Source: Nematopogon swammerdamellus (taxonomy: Eukaryota; Arthropoda; Insecta; Lepidoptera; Adelidae). From it: DNA of 64,000 nt. Location of the stretch: contig OX336349.1 in assembly GCA_946902875.1 (NCBI GenBank), positions 20,731,891 through 20,795,890 on the forward strand, given 5' to 3'. A program made the position numbers and the translations under genes. The notes beneath the pieces were generated by a model. That model was not told the DNA's origin. It did not search any database and saw only the letters and a program-made list of their open reading frames with translations. Shown here piece after piece: positions 24,330-36,185 of this stretch; the stretch's first letter is position 1; each line of letters starts with the position of its first letter.

Positions 24330-26185
24330 AGACGAGGCGAGGGCTCTGAATACGAATCCGTTGTCAAAATTTAAAAAAATTGGCCGCCATTTTGAACTTT
24401 TTAGGTACTGGACCGATTGCTTTCAAAATCGATAACTGGGTGTCTGTGTGGACTCTGAATACGAATCCGCATTAAAAATTTAAAAAAATTGGCCGCCATT
24501 TTGAACTTTTTAGTTACGGGACCGATTGCTTTCAAAATCGATATCTGGGTGTCTGTGTGGGCTCTGAATACGAATCCGTTGTCAAAATTAAAAAAAATTG
24601 GCCGCCATTTTGAACTTTTTAGTTACTGGACCGATTGCTTTCAAAATCGATATCTGGGTGTCTGTTGCGGGCTCTGAATACGAATCCGTTGTCAGAATTT
24701 AAAAAAAGTGGCCGCCATTCTGAACTTTTTAGTTACTGGACCGATTGCTTTCAAAATCGATATCTGGGTGTCTGTGTGGGCTCTGAATACGAATCCGTTG
24801 TCAAAATTTAAAAAAATTGGCCGCCATTTTGAACTTTTTAGGTGCTGGACCGATTGCTTTCAAAATCGATATCTGGGTGTCTGTGTGGGCTCTGAATACG
24901 AATCCGTTGTCAAAATTTAAAAAAATTGGCCGCCATTTTGAACTTTTTAGGTACTGGACCGATTGCTTTCAAAATCGATAACTGGGTGTCTGTGTGGACT
25001 CTGAATACGAATCCGCATTAAAAATTAAAAAAAATTGGCCGCCATTTTGAACTTTTTAGTTACGGGACCGATTGCTTTCAAAATCGATATCTGGGTGTCT
25101 GTGTGGGCTCTGAATACGAATCCGTTGTCAAAATTTAAAAAAATTGGCCGCCATTTTGAACTTTTTAGTTACTGGACCGATTGCTTTCAAAATCGATACC
25201 TGGGTGTCTGTGTGGGCTCTGAATACGAATCCGTTGTCAAAATTTAAAAAAATTGGCCGCCATTTTGAACTTTTTAGGTGCTGGACCGATTGCTTTCAAA
25301 ATCGATATCTGGGTGTCTGTGTGGGCTCTGAATACGAATCCGTTGTCAAAATTAAAAAAAATTGGCCGCCATTTTGAACTTTTTAGGTACTGGACCGATT
25401 GCTTTCAAAATCGATAACTGGGTGTCTGTGTGGACTCTGAATACGAATCCGCATTAAAAATTTAAAAAAATTGGCCGCCATTTTGAACTTTTTAGTTACG
25501 GGACCGATTGCTTTCAAAATCGATATCTGGGTGTCTGTGTGGGCTCTGAATACGAATCCGTTGTCAAAATTAAAAAAAATTGGCCGCCATTTTGAACTTT
25601 TTAGTTACTGGACCGATTGCTTTCAAAATCGATATCTGGGTGTCTGCTGCGGGCTCTGAATACGAATCCGTTGTCAGAATTTAAAAAAAGTGACCGCCAT
25701 TCTGAACTTTTTAGTTACTGGACCGATTGCTTTCAAAATCGATATCTGGGTGTCTGTGTGGGCTCTGAATATGAATCCGTTGTTAAAATTTAAAAAAATT
25801 GGCCGCCATTTTGAACTTTTTAGTTACTGGACCGATTGCTTTCAAAATCGATATCTGGATGTCTGTGTGGGCTCTGAATACGAATCCGTTGTCAGAATTT
25901 AAAAAAAAGTGGCCGCTATTTTGTACTTTTTAGTTACTGGACCGATTGCTTTCAAAATCGATATCTGGGTGTCTGTGTGGGCTCTGAATACGAATCCGTT
26001 GTCAAAATTTAAAAAAAAGTGGCCGCTATTTTGTACTTTTTAGTTACTGGACCGATTGCTTTCAAAATCGATATCTGGGTGTCTGTGTGGGCTCTGAATA
26101 CGAATCCGTTGTCAGAATTTAAAAAAAGTGGCCGCCATTTTGAACTTTTTAGTTACTGGACCGATTAATTTCAAAAACGATATCC
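24330..26185 (+). repeat. 109-bp tandem array, left arm
   Basis: About 17 units, each with GAATACGAATCCGTTGTCAA, TTGGCCGCCATTTTGAAC, TTACTGGACCGATTGC and AAAATCGATATCTGGGTGTC. A 3-unit (about 327 bp) higher-order pattern shows in the spaced ACTGGGTGTCTGTGTGGACT variants. Small open frames in it are by-products of the repeat. Confidence 0.92.
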
Positions 26186-26226
26186 TGTAATAGCAATATG
26201 TAATGAACATTAAAAAAATATGATAT

Positions 26227-26440
26227 CGAACCCGCCCGGGTTGGTACCACCGCACTGAATGAAAGGTCGGTCGAAACGGCTATGTAAATAGTTAGTGTTT
26301 TCCGTCCAGTTCAGTGTAGCCGGCACGACTGAAGGGAAGCACTGACGTGGCACCAAGTTCACCCGGTGTTATGGGCTGACATCACGGATGTTGTAGGTGA
26401 TGTAGCCAACCGAGTCAGTTTCAATAAAAAAAAAATAAAA
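26227..26440 (+). repeat. SINE-B inserted at the foldback centre
   Basis: Starts at CCCGCCCGGGTTGGTACCAC and ends in an A-run between the two oppositely oriented arrays. Confidence 0.75.
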
Positions 26441-27345
26441 AAAAAGTTCAAAATGGCGGACCCTTTTTTTAAATTTTGACAACAGATTCGTATTCAGAAC
26501 CCACACAGACACCCAGATATCGATTTTGAAAGCAATCGGTCCAGTAACCAAAAAGTTCAAAATGGCGGTCACTTTTTTAAATTTTGACAACGGATTCGTA
26601 TTAAGAGCCTACATAGACACCCAGATATCGATTTTGAAAGCAATCGGCCCAGTAACTAAAAAGTTCAAAATGGCGGCCACTTTTTTACATTTTGACAACG
26701 GATTCGTATTCAGAGCCCACACAGACACCCAGATATCGATTTTGAAAGCAATCGGTCCAGTAACTAAAAAGTTCAAAATGGCGGCCACTTTTTTTAAATT
26801 TTGACTACAGATTCGTATTCAAAGTCCACACAGATGCCCAGATATCGATTTCGAAAGGAATCGGTCCAGTAACTAAAAAGTTAAAAATGGCGGCCACTTT
26901 TTTTTAATTTTGACTACGGATTCGTATTCAGAGTCCACACAGACGCCCAGATATCGATTTTGAAAGCAATCGGCCCAGTAACTAAAAAGTTCAAAATGGC
27001 GGCCACTTTTTTAAATTTTGACTACAGATTCGTATTCAGAGTCCACACAGACGCCCAGATATCGATTTTGAAAGCAATCGGTCCAGTAACTAAAAAGTTC
27101 AAAATGGCGGCCACTTTTTTAAATTTTGACTACAGATTCGTATTCAGAGTCCACACAGACGCCCAGATATCGATTTTGAAAGCAATCGGTCCAGTAACTA
27201 AAAAGTTCAAAATGGCGGCCACTTTTTTTTATTTTGACAACGGATTCGTATTCAGAGCCCACACAGACACCCAGATATCGATTTTGAAAGCAATCGGTCC
27301 AGTAACTAAAAAGTTCAAAATGGCGGCCACTTTTTTTTAATCGCG
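26441..27345 (-). repeat. 109-bp tandem array, right arm (inverted)
   Basis: About 8 units of the reverse complement (GTTCAAAATGGCGGCCAC, GATATCGATTTTGAAAGC). Followed by TCGCGAAATTAAAACACCAT, the same junction found in the second foldback at 51054-52465. Confidence 0.9.
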
Positions 27346-28002
27346 AAATTAAAACACCATGAATATTATTTTCGTACCCAGGAACAAAAATAATATTTTA
27401 ATTTCGTCGTAAGGAAGTCTCCTATCTTTTATTATTTACTGTTAATATTCCGAGGAATATTCGTTGACTTTGACTTTCACTCTAATAAATAATTCACAGT
27501 ACTGCCGAGGTACTGGACAATCTACGAATGAACACTGCAAGCAAATTAGAAAAAAGTACAGAGGAATTTAAACAACTTATTAGTATTATAGCGTATCCGT
27601 TAGGAACTATTAAGTAATCTGTGGTATTACAAAGAATTACAAAGGATTAAAAGGATTTCTGTACTACAGACAGACTACAGAAGATTTCGTAGTATTATGT
27701 GGAATATGTAGTATTTGTAAAAGTACAGATTATCAGAGAGATTATTTCATTGAAAATACTATAATATTAAGGATTTTTATAAGATTTCAAAGTATTACAT
27801 AGGTTTTCGAAGGATTTCATTATATTACATTGTATTTTGCAATTTTGCCTGTATTACGGCGGATTTATTCAGATTACAAGGAAATCGTACACAGTATTAC
27901 AGAGTGGTAAACCCCTCGCGAATTGAGCATGTATAAGATAAAATAAAAACTCTTCTTTCACACTTTACCGTTTGCTCGTTTTATTTACTTACATGCTTAC
28001 CA

Positions 28003-28080
28003 CACCACACGCTGTATCCCGACAATCGGGGTCAGCAGAGTAATCGGTGGTTGTGTTGCACCATGAACAACAGCAATTTA
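28003..28080 (-). repeat. Repeat-C 3' fragment
   Basis: ACGCTGTATCCCGACAATCG and AGAGTAATCGGTGGTTGTG, reverse of the repeat-C end. Confidence 0.55.
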
Positions 28081-28110
28081 AAGTACCTTAGAGACCTTGG
28101 GCGGAAACCG

Positions 28111-28435
28111 ATTTTTTTTTTATGTAAACTGACACGGTTGGCTACATCACCTACAACATCCGTGATGTCAGCCCATAACACCGGGTGAACTTGGTGCCAC
28201 GTCAGTGCCTCCCTTAGGTCGTGCCGGCTACACTGAACTGGACGGAAAACACAAACTATTTACATAGCCGTTTCGACCGACCTTTCATTCAGTGCGGTGG
28301 TATCAATCCGGGCGGGTTAAACCCTACCACCCAGTAATATAAGAAGAGAGCCCTTAGTCGCCTTTTACGGCATACACGGGGAGAGATGCAGTGGGGTATT
28401 CTTTTAAAGTACCGGCCCCACACGGCACAACCGTT
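28111..28435 (-). repeat. Chimeric SINE (C head, B body)
   Basis: B tail at 28111, body, and the C head ending GTACCGGCCCCACACGGCAC. Confidence 0.7.
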
Positions 28436-29012
28436 GTCTCCAATGCTATCTATCACATTCTCAAAACGTTTGGTATATTTGCTAACAGAAATTCTATTCC
28501 ATGTTTTTGACGTGAATTTGATGAAACGTCTTTGGGCTCGGGGGTGCGACTAAAAAAAATTAAGACTTTTTTTGTACTTTGCGACGCTTAGTACTCAGCA
28601 ACCAGACTACGTACAACAATTCTAAATATGTCGGATGAAAGATCCACCTGACGACTTTAAATACGTCATACATTTTTATTTTGTCATTCCATCCCTTCTT
28701 ACCCAAATCAGTTCTTAAAGTTGGTATGTTTTGGAAAATGCGAAAACACGCAAACTTCAAACACCTCTCGAACGCTGCATAATCGAGACAAACTCTAACG
28801 AACATACAAACGTTCTAACTTTATTCGATACTTCAAACAAAACCTTGTATGAAGCCTAGGTGGGTGGGGCAATATGGGCTACCAAAGTTGAAATTTTTTC
28901 TTACGAAAAAATTCTTTCAAACTGCGCAAACATTAAATTCACGAACTAAGTTTGACGGCTGCATGTGTACATGTAGACTCCCTCGATTTTTGTTTTGTAG
29001 GTTTGAAAAATA
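28436..29012. other. Unassigned stretch
   Basis: A minus-strand open frame at 28560-28805 (81 codons) shows no family feature. Nothing else recognised. Confidence 0.35.
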
Positions 29013-29320
29013 GACCTCGATAGCTCAGTGGTGCGGTCGGTAGGATCATAAGCACACCTGGGACGCGGTCAGTACATGGATGGGTGACCGATCGACCGTT
29101 GGAGGCTGGGACTCCACGTAAAACTGTAGGTCCCTTCCCTTCTTACCTTACTACATAGGTGGTAGGGTTTAACCCGCCCGGTTTGATACCACCGCACCGC
29201 ACGGAATGAAAGGTCGGTTGAGACGGCGAAGTGTAGCCAGCACGATTTAAAGGAAGCGCTGGCATGGCATCTAGTTTACCTTATGATATGGGCTGACAAT
29301 CCGGATGTAGTATGATTTTG
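29013..29320 (+). repeat. SINE-B with complete head
   Basis: A-box-like TAGCTCAGTGG at 29021-29031 and a 5S-like segment GGTCAGTACATGGATGGGTG at 29067-29086. The B-box position is degenerate (GGCTGGGACTCC). The body is diverged and the tail lost its end. Confidence 0.75.
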
Positions 29321-29619
29321 AAAAAAAATCACCATTTCAACGTGTCATATGTCAAAAAAATATCAACACCATAATATATTAAATACATATGATTTTATTA
29401 CACTTTTGACAAATGCAAGATAAAAATGCGGAAGGGGGTTCACTCACACACCAGCGAGCGGAAATCATATTAAAAATAATAATTAATAACTAAAGAATAA
29501 TGAATTAATTAATAATATTAAAAATAATAACTAAATAATTTAAACCTAACTAACAAATGTATAACAATGATAAAATTAACCTAATAAATAAATAAAGAAA
29601 AACTAAATACTAACATTCA

Positions 29620-29862
29620 AAATTACTGTAAGTAAAAAACTTCGTCCAACTCCTCCGACTCCGCCACAGTACCCAATACGCTGGCTGCGTTGCCCCTTTG
29701 AATGGCTAGGCCTATTTGCTGAAAAAAGAAAGACTTGGCGCGTCGGTCACCAGACTTATCAATAAGGAGCTTTCCTAGGACGTTTCCGAAAGTCCTTGCG
29801 TCGGGTGACCACACGCCAAGTGTTTCCACAGCAAAGGCCAGGAATTCGAAGTGGCCGCGCAA
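29620..29862 (-). repeat. LINE-associated C-terminal fragment (family J)
   Basis: The minus frame reads FLAFAVETLGVWSPDARTF, then DKSGDRRAKSFFFQQIGLAI and QRGNAASVLGT. I recognise this as the tail that follows reverse transcriptase in some invertebrate retroelements. A second copy is at 61325-61700 (-). Both are isolated 3' pieces. Confidence 0.55.
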
Positions 29863-30273
29863 GCCAACGTATTTTTTAATTTTCTGGTTTTGTGCACCTA
29901 CAATACATATTGTATATTAAAATAACAGATTTTCACCGAAGACGACAAAAAAGTCGAAATATTTGAATTACGTACCTGTGTACATTTTATTAATAATATT
30001 AATATATAAAAAAGAATTTAACTCAAAACTATGGACAAATAAAATTAATTAATAGATATACAGCCAGGAAACTTCAACAGAGTCGACTTTTTTCACATTG
30101 TTTTTGAAACAAGCTACAGATTAATGAATGATATATGTAACCTCAAATGACAATGAAAGCAAGCAAAAAATTAAGGGGTTACGAAATATCGTAAACTTAA
30201 ATTTGCGTCGAGGACAAATTCACAGTTTATATATTCCATTATGTCTGCACGTTCTAACTAGCGTCCTTTTTTA

Positions 30274-31100
30274 ACCGACTTCTTAAAAAAAAAGGAGGTT
30301 ATCAATTCGACCCCATGTGTGTAATATCGTTGGAATTGCACAATATACGCAATTCTCATGGGCATCGGCTTCTCATGCGAGAGGTCCGCGGTTCGAATCC
30401 GGTCGGCGTGTACCAATGAGTTTTTTCTGACGAAAAAAATTACGTAGGTATGTACGTACCTGCTGCTTCACCGTTCGGAACCGATGTAAAACTGTAGGTC
30501 CCTTCCCTTGCCCCTTACTAGGTGGTAGGCTCTAATTGTGGCCGACTGGGTTGGTACCACCGTACTGGATGTAAGATGGCCGCATAGCAGCCTCGGTTGT
30601 GTTCTCCTCTAGTCCAGTATAGCCAGCAATCCAGGGAAGTCTCCGGTATGGCACCTACCTCCTCGGAGGTGGTATTGGCTGGTCGGAGCATGCGCTTTGG
30701 CCCCTCCGACTCAGCCACCCATACCGGATTACATAAATAAAAATACGTATATGTTAGTCTCAAATTTCATAAGTGTATGTATTCTCCAAGAATTTCTCGG
30801 AAACTAGAAATCGAATTGCCATAATAATTGTTTTATTGGATTAAGTATCTTCTAACTTAGGGAATAGTGCAAATTTCATCAAAATCGTGAAATAAAAAAC
30901 TGTTTTAAAAAAAATCCAGAAAATTGAGGAAGGAAACAGGACAAACCTGAAAATTTATAGATGGACCCTTTTTTGTGCTTTTGTACCGCCTTCAACTCAA
31001 CGGTCCGAATATGAATAAAAATATTATTTTGCACTTTTAAGTTCTAGTTGTTTTTTTTGAAGTCGGTGCAATGTTTTTTAAGACAGTTTTTTTTTACTTT
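30274..31100. mobile_element. Family-E inverted element split by a SINE
   Basis: The left end has TTAACCGACTTCTTAAAAA and GGAGGTTATCAATTCG; the right end has TTTGAAGTCGGTGCAATG and TTTTTTAAGACAG in inverse order. Related to 54430-54915. SINE-A at 30357-30738 is inserted inside. Confidence 0.55.
30357..30738 (+). repeat. SINE-A, nearly full length
   Basis: Head from GGGCATCGGCTTCTCATGCG with B box GGTTCGAATCC, full body, end GGATTACATAAATAAAA. The A box is cut off. Confidence 0.8.
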
Positions 31101-31268
31101 TTTATTCACAGCGACCGTGACACGAAAATTCTGCTAAGTGCCACTGAATGCTAATATTATTTGTTCACGAATTTCCATCCAATATATTTAGAATTGTTAA
31201 GTAGATTTAAACGCATATCATATGTAAGTACATGGACCATGTGTGTATGTCTATTGGTACCCATTTAT

Positions 31269-31752
31269 ACAGGATGTTTCAGGATAGGGTTTCGTATCTT
31301 CAGGGTTCGAAAGAGGCCCATATTTGAAGAAGAAAAGCTCTGAAACTTTTTCCCAGATTCGGTCATTTTATATTACTTTTTAGTGAAAATCCTGTAAACG
31401 AGACTTGGTGGACGGTTAACGTCCGCCTTTTTAAATAAAAATAAAATGACTTATACTTACATGCTTAAATAGTAGAATTGAACTGCATGTAGGTAAATTC
31501 CAAAGCCTTAAATTTGAATGACATAAAAAAAGGGGACTAGACTAGGTCATTCACTCCGCAGACCTAGACAGCAAATCTCCCCATACTCACTGTCCATCAA
31601 GTGTTTATTACAATTTTCAATTTTAGTATGAAAAAAAAATACGGAATTTCGATTTGAGTGATAAGGATTTTGTTCTTCTAATAATGAGCTTGGATAATGA
31701 GTAGGTACTTTTTATTCCTGAAGTTTCTCAAGTCTATCCTGAAACATCCTGT
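31269..31752. mobile_element. MITE, ACAGGATGTTTCAGGATAG family
   Basis: The ends ACAGGATGTTTCAGGATAG and CTATCCTGAAACATCCTGT are inverted, followed inward by a shared CTTCAGG / CCTGAAG. 484 bp, no transposase. A second copy is at 60738-61207. Confidence 0.8.
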
Positions 31753-31766
31753 TTAATATGGAGGAA

Positions 31767-31960
31767 TCAGTCGTTCCACCGAGTCGTGCAGCAGGTGGGT
31801 CTTCGTGCCTCATTTGCTGCTTGATAGTTATCTTGTCCTAATATATTGCTAAACATGGTGGTCGGTGTTGTGCTGTAATTTAAAAGAGTACTTGCGGCAC
31901 AACACCGGTAACTCTGCTTACCCCGATTATCGGGATACAGAGTGTGGTATGTATGTAATT
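31767..31960 (+). repeat. Repeat-C 3' half
   Basis: GAGTCGTGCAGCAGGTGGGT to GGGATACAGAGTGTGGTATG with a GTAT-rich end. Confidence 0.6.
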
Positions 31961-32305
31961 TGTTACTTTTCTCTCACATTACCCGTACACCTACTTCGAC
32001 ACCATTTACCACATCCCAAAGGATTTCTTGAATATAATGCAGATTTGCATTAAGCCGACCTTTTTGTACCTTATTTTATAGCAAAATGGTTTACTCTATA
32101 GGCTGGGCTTAAAATGAGCTATGCTGGCACTAGTATCTCATCTGTGCTCAGCATCATATTTTTCACAGTCCACACAAGGATAATAGTCCACAATTGTTTG
32201 TTCTAGAAATTGTATATTGTAAACCTCCTTAAGAAATTTATTTCTAGTCATGGTGCTTCTTTAAGGTAAAATGGTAACCTTCTTTGTATCCCGATTCATT
32301 CCAGT

Positions 32306-32443
32306 TCATTCTACACCAATTCTTTTGCTGTTGAATCAGCTCGTATCTGGAACCAACTCCCTGCCTCTTCTCCTCTCCGTACTCCCGCTTCCCACAACAT
32401 TTTCAAATCCTGTTTGAGGGAACATATGTTTTCAAACCCGTAA
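32306..32443 (+). repeat. LINE ORF2 C-terminal relic (separate family)
   Basis: One frame reads FYTNSFAVESARIWNQLPAS, then NIFKSCLREHMFSNP and a stop at 32441-32443. The WNxLP-to-FK pattern is the typical end of LINE reverse-transcriptase ORFs. Confidence 0.6.
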
Positions 32444-33499
32444 TGTCTCCATGTGTGTTATCGCTTGTATAGAAACTGCATTAGGTATTTAGGTATGTAT
32501 GTATTTGTTTATATGCGTAAATGTATGTATTTATGTCACGAATGTATTTAGCTGTATGCCATTATTATTATTTATGTTTTATTGTTTATTTTATAAGTAC
32601 TCTTTAAAAAAATTTTGTTTTCTCTCATTTAATTTTCCGCACTACCCATCTACCTTACTCACAATCTCAGGCATGATTAGCAGATAATGCATTTAGGCTT
32701 TAGGTCCGACTTTTGTCACTTTTTGTGCAATAAAGTATATTTTCATTTCATGAAAAATAAATAAACATCATTTTATCATTTCATTTTATTTAATCATTTA
32801 CAATAAAAAATAAGTAAATACAAATACACTCTGCAAGTTTTGCGTAACTTTGAATAAAAATAAGAAAATACAACAAATTCACATTTATTGTTTTTCACTG
32901 TATTTTCACTTAAATTACTTACCTACCATTGGACGGACATAATATGGACAGACAGACGGACAGACAGACAGACGGCGTACAGTAAGTAATGGGCTTCCGT
33001 ACGGATATGGAACCCTAAAACAACATAAGTTTTCCCGCCTGATTTAACGGAATTCCATTTTCAAAATAGTGTATTTTTAGAACCCGCGACATTCGAATAT
33101 GACCGGTCGGTTGCCAGGAAGTGCAAAAATAATTTAGTGTAGTTGCAGCAAATAATACACTGCTTCTGTATCCGGTCGGAAGAACTATTTGAATGAGCAT
33201 ATAAAATAGGTAAAGCGTACAGCGTACCTAGTTATTATAGCGTGAAGGACGAGGTTTGGGATAGGTGATAGAAATAACTGATAATTTTTGTGCTATGGAG
33301 CAAACGCAAGTGCACGAAATTTTAATTTCCTTGCTTACCATATTAGCAACGAAATTATGAAAGAAAACTTGAACGGAGCAATGCTGTGTAGCATGTAGAT
33401 TTCTCAACTCAGTGAACTTGGAGCCTTTCAATTCACAAGTTGGGAATAATATTCCCACCCAGTGGAAAAGTTGGCAAGGGACACAGGCGACACAGGTAT
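32444..33499. other. AT-rich spacer with a repeat-D fragment
   Basis: A reverse repeat-D piece (GACAGACGGCGTAC ... ATGGAACCCTAAA) lies at about 32930-33017. The rest is unassigned. Confidence 0.4.
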
Positions 33500-34135
33500 G
33501 TAATGTGCAGAGGTATAATCGTGGCGCGCGGCCGGCACGTGTGTTTTCATTGTATAGAAGTGAGATAGTCGCGAGCGCCCTCTAGCGGTGACACGCTGCA
33601 ACGCGAGCGATGTGACCTTGGCAGCGCGTTCATCGGCCACGAACGACGAGGCGAGGAGTCGTCGCCGACCGCTTCGCCAGGCAGGATGCTCCTGTCTCAT
33701 CGCTCCGCGCCCGCCGAGCGGCGTCTTTAGTTAGCATAGTTTTCTTTAGTCTCCTCGCGACCTGCGGGATCGCAAGTCGATCCCCGCGTCGACATTCCTC
33801 GCCGCACGCCATCGCTGCGCCGCCGGCGGCGGCAGCGCTGTGACAACCTGTGAACTGTCAATATGACGTTTTATAACTTTTTTGCTCAGTGTTGTCGTAT
33901 TTCAAAGTGAGTTATTTCATTCAGTGCGACGACGCGGAGATGCGGAAATTCAAAGGTTACGGTAAGTTTTGAGGTTATGTAATGTTGTGTTTTGTTTGAC
34001 AGCGCGGCGCGGCGGAGGCGGCGCGCGCGGTGGCGTTGTGATAATCTACCTACGCGGACAAAGACGTGATCTTTGCGTGGCAGGTTCTATAAATAGGCGC
34101 GGCGGTATGCCGGTTCATTAACTATTTAATATACC
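33500..34135 (+). promoter_or_regulatory. CpG-rich candidate promoter island
   Basis: The only long CpG-rich stretch in an AT-rich window. It contains TATAAATA at 34088-34095 followed about 30 nt downstream by TTCATTAAC (possible initiator), and an insect-type initiator TCAGTG near 33920. Two donor-like sites follow it: GTGAGT at 33907 and GTAAGT at 33962. The strand is inferred from these donors and the TATA spacing; the minus strand is possible. Confidence 0.4.
33940..33961 (+). CDS. Candidate short first coding exon (MRKFKGY)
   Basis: ATG at 33940 opens seven codons plus one base, ending at a strong donor GGTAAGT. It lies about 20 nt after an initiator-like TCAGTG. I do not recognise the protein and found no matching downstream exon; if real, the next exon lies beyond a very long intron. 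Confidence 0.22.
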
Positions 34136-36185
34136 TACCCGCTGGATGCATTCACCTCGGTAATTTCTGCAAGCAAAATGCATTGAAATCGTCCACTCGC
34201 ATGCGGGCGAGCGCATCTAACATGTACAGCTATATCTCTTGAGTATATAGGTACCTACATGGTGTAAAATGAGTTAACATAATGTAGAATACTATAAACA
34301 AATATTGTTTGAGCTCATTAGTGCTCAGCGGTGGCTGTTTAGTAAACGTTATTGTTATCTAGCTGGCGCTGTTTCTGGGGAATTAGTGAACTATTATTAG
34401 AATAGATAACCAAATGGCTAGGCTTATATGCATTACATATGAATATATATGAAAAGAAAGATAGAAACGAAAATAGTTTATTGTTCATATCAATATAAGG
34501 GATTTCTACATATATTACATCTTAATTAAATCAAATCAAATCAAAAAACGTTTATTGCACATAATTGTTGTACAGAAGGTAGCACTTAATTACCTACTAG
34601 GGTTACTATTATTTACCACCTATTGTAGTTTCTACCACAGGGAATCCTAAAATGGGAAACCCTGTTTCCCATTTTAGGATTGCTAAGACCCTGTGCTATG
34701 GTAAATAGGGTCTATCGTTCAGTTTCGTTCTAGTAGCTACGTATGAATAACTGTAATTTGAAACATTGCACAAATAATATGGAATGCTACTAATTTGGAT
34801 ACAGCCAAAGAAGATAAAGTAAGTACCAAGCAGAGGTCGTTATAGATAATTTATACTTACTCGTAGGAAGAAACGAAACGAGAATGTGGTATAAATTAAG
34901 GCTCCGATTAAAATTACTAAGACGAATTTTAATTAAAAACCACACCATTAATTTAAATGGTACCTACTTATTATGGAACTGTTGATATTTTAACAGCGAC
35001 CATTTTTTTCCATTTAATACAAAATATATAGAAATATTATTATAGTTAAATGTACACATGTAGTTTCTACTGAACGAAAATCAAACAAATGCAATCAAAC
35101 CAATTTACTTAATGGTTCATTAGTCCATAAACTAAGATGATATATCTATAAATTCGATAACTACATGCCTAACTTCTCATAAAACTTGAGTTTCCTGCGA
35201 TCAAAACAGATACAAATATTTACATGAATAATTATCTAATGCTAGTTAGAATTATAAATTGACTGACACTCTGTATGTACATAGTTTCATTATAAAGGAA
35301 CAATATAAGATGGATCGAGCCACTGAATTCCACAAAAGTGAAAAATACGAAACCGTATCGTACATTACCATATGAATATAATATGAAACTGTAATTTGGA
35401 ACACAGCACAATTAATATGGAATGCTACTAATTTGGATACAGTTTAAAATAACTAAAGTAATAAAACAGCCAAAGAAGATAAGTAAGTATAATATGGAAA
35501 ACATAAAACAAATATATGTACTTATATATAAAAAAAAGAAAACAAAACACAGAAACGAGCGCTATAGTAATTACCAACTACGATGTTACTGTTGAATATA
35601 AATAAATAAATAAAAAAATTCAAAAATTAATTAATAGCAATAAATAATTTTCTATCCTATTCTATTCTACCAACTACGATGTACACACGCAACAGCTAGT
35701 GTATCTAAACAATCATAATAATAGTGAAATTTAAATAAACTGTGGTACCTACAACAATTTTTGTAAGTAAATACATCAATTTCTGTAAATGTCTGCAACA
35801 TGTAAACATGAGAAAATCTTTTCCTGGTTTAGGAATTTATATGAAAAACCGCTGGCAGCATATAGATATGTGTGTATTAACTGTTGATTTTCCATATAAA
35901 TAAAAATAAAAACAATAAATAAATTATAATACGGAATAGCATGCGGTTGATTCAATGAAATATTGTTAATAGTTAGTGTGTGTCCTCTGTTCTCTATGGA
36001 TAAATAAATATTTGAATCTAAATCAGAATGATAGAAACCTTTGAAGATTTAAAATTGGGTAGCTGCACCTACATGGACATCATCAAACTAGCCTATTTCA
36101 CAAGCGAAGGGCGCCAGCCAAGGCGAGACGTGTAGACAAACAATTTTTTCCAATGAACGTTATGTAAAGCATGATTCGAATATAA
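34136..36185. other. Long AT-rich non-coding stretch
   Basis: No coding feature. A palindrome with arms AATCCTAAAATGGGAAA / TTTCCCATTTTAGGATT lies at about 34643-34681. A duplicated phrase around AATATGGAATGCTACTAATT (34776 and 35414) and a LINE tail near 35955-36025 are the only structure seen. Confidence 0.5.

Larger units (their letters stand above)
23950..27918. mobile_element. Large compound foldback element
   Basis: The ends are inverted: GAGGGGTTAGCCACTC at 23951 and GAGTGGTAAACCCCTC at 27902. Inside each end lies 300 bp or more of irregular GGATTAC / GTACTAC words in opposite orientation. Then come two arrays of a 109-bp unit pointing at each other. A SINE-B (26227-26440) sits where they meet. 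No transposase frame. Confidence 0.7.

Noticed and set aside
24489..25902. Series of 60-70-codon frames beginning MAAILNFLVTGPIAFK
   Set aside because: Produced by the 109-bp satellite, recurring once per one or two units; no gene context.
26526..27340. Frames of 90-126 codons reading KAIGPVTKKFKMAA
   Set aside because: Translation of the inverted arm of the same satellite.
29015..29110. Possible 5S rRNA gene
   Set aside because: Only the internal promoter-like segment matches; it is embedded in a SINE head and lacks the 5S ends.
33630..33812. Minus-strand frame in the CpG-rich island
   Set aside because: Open because of high GC; low-complexity Arg/Ala content and no family signs.
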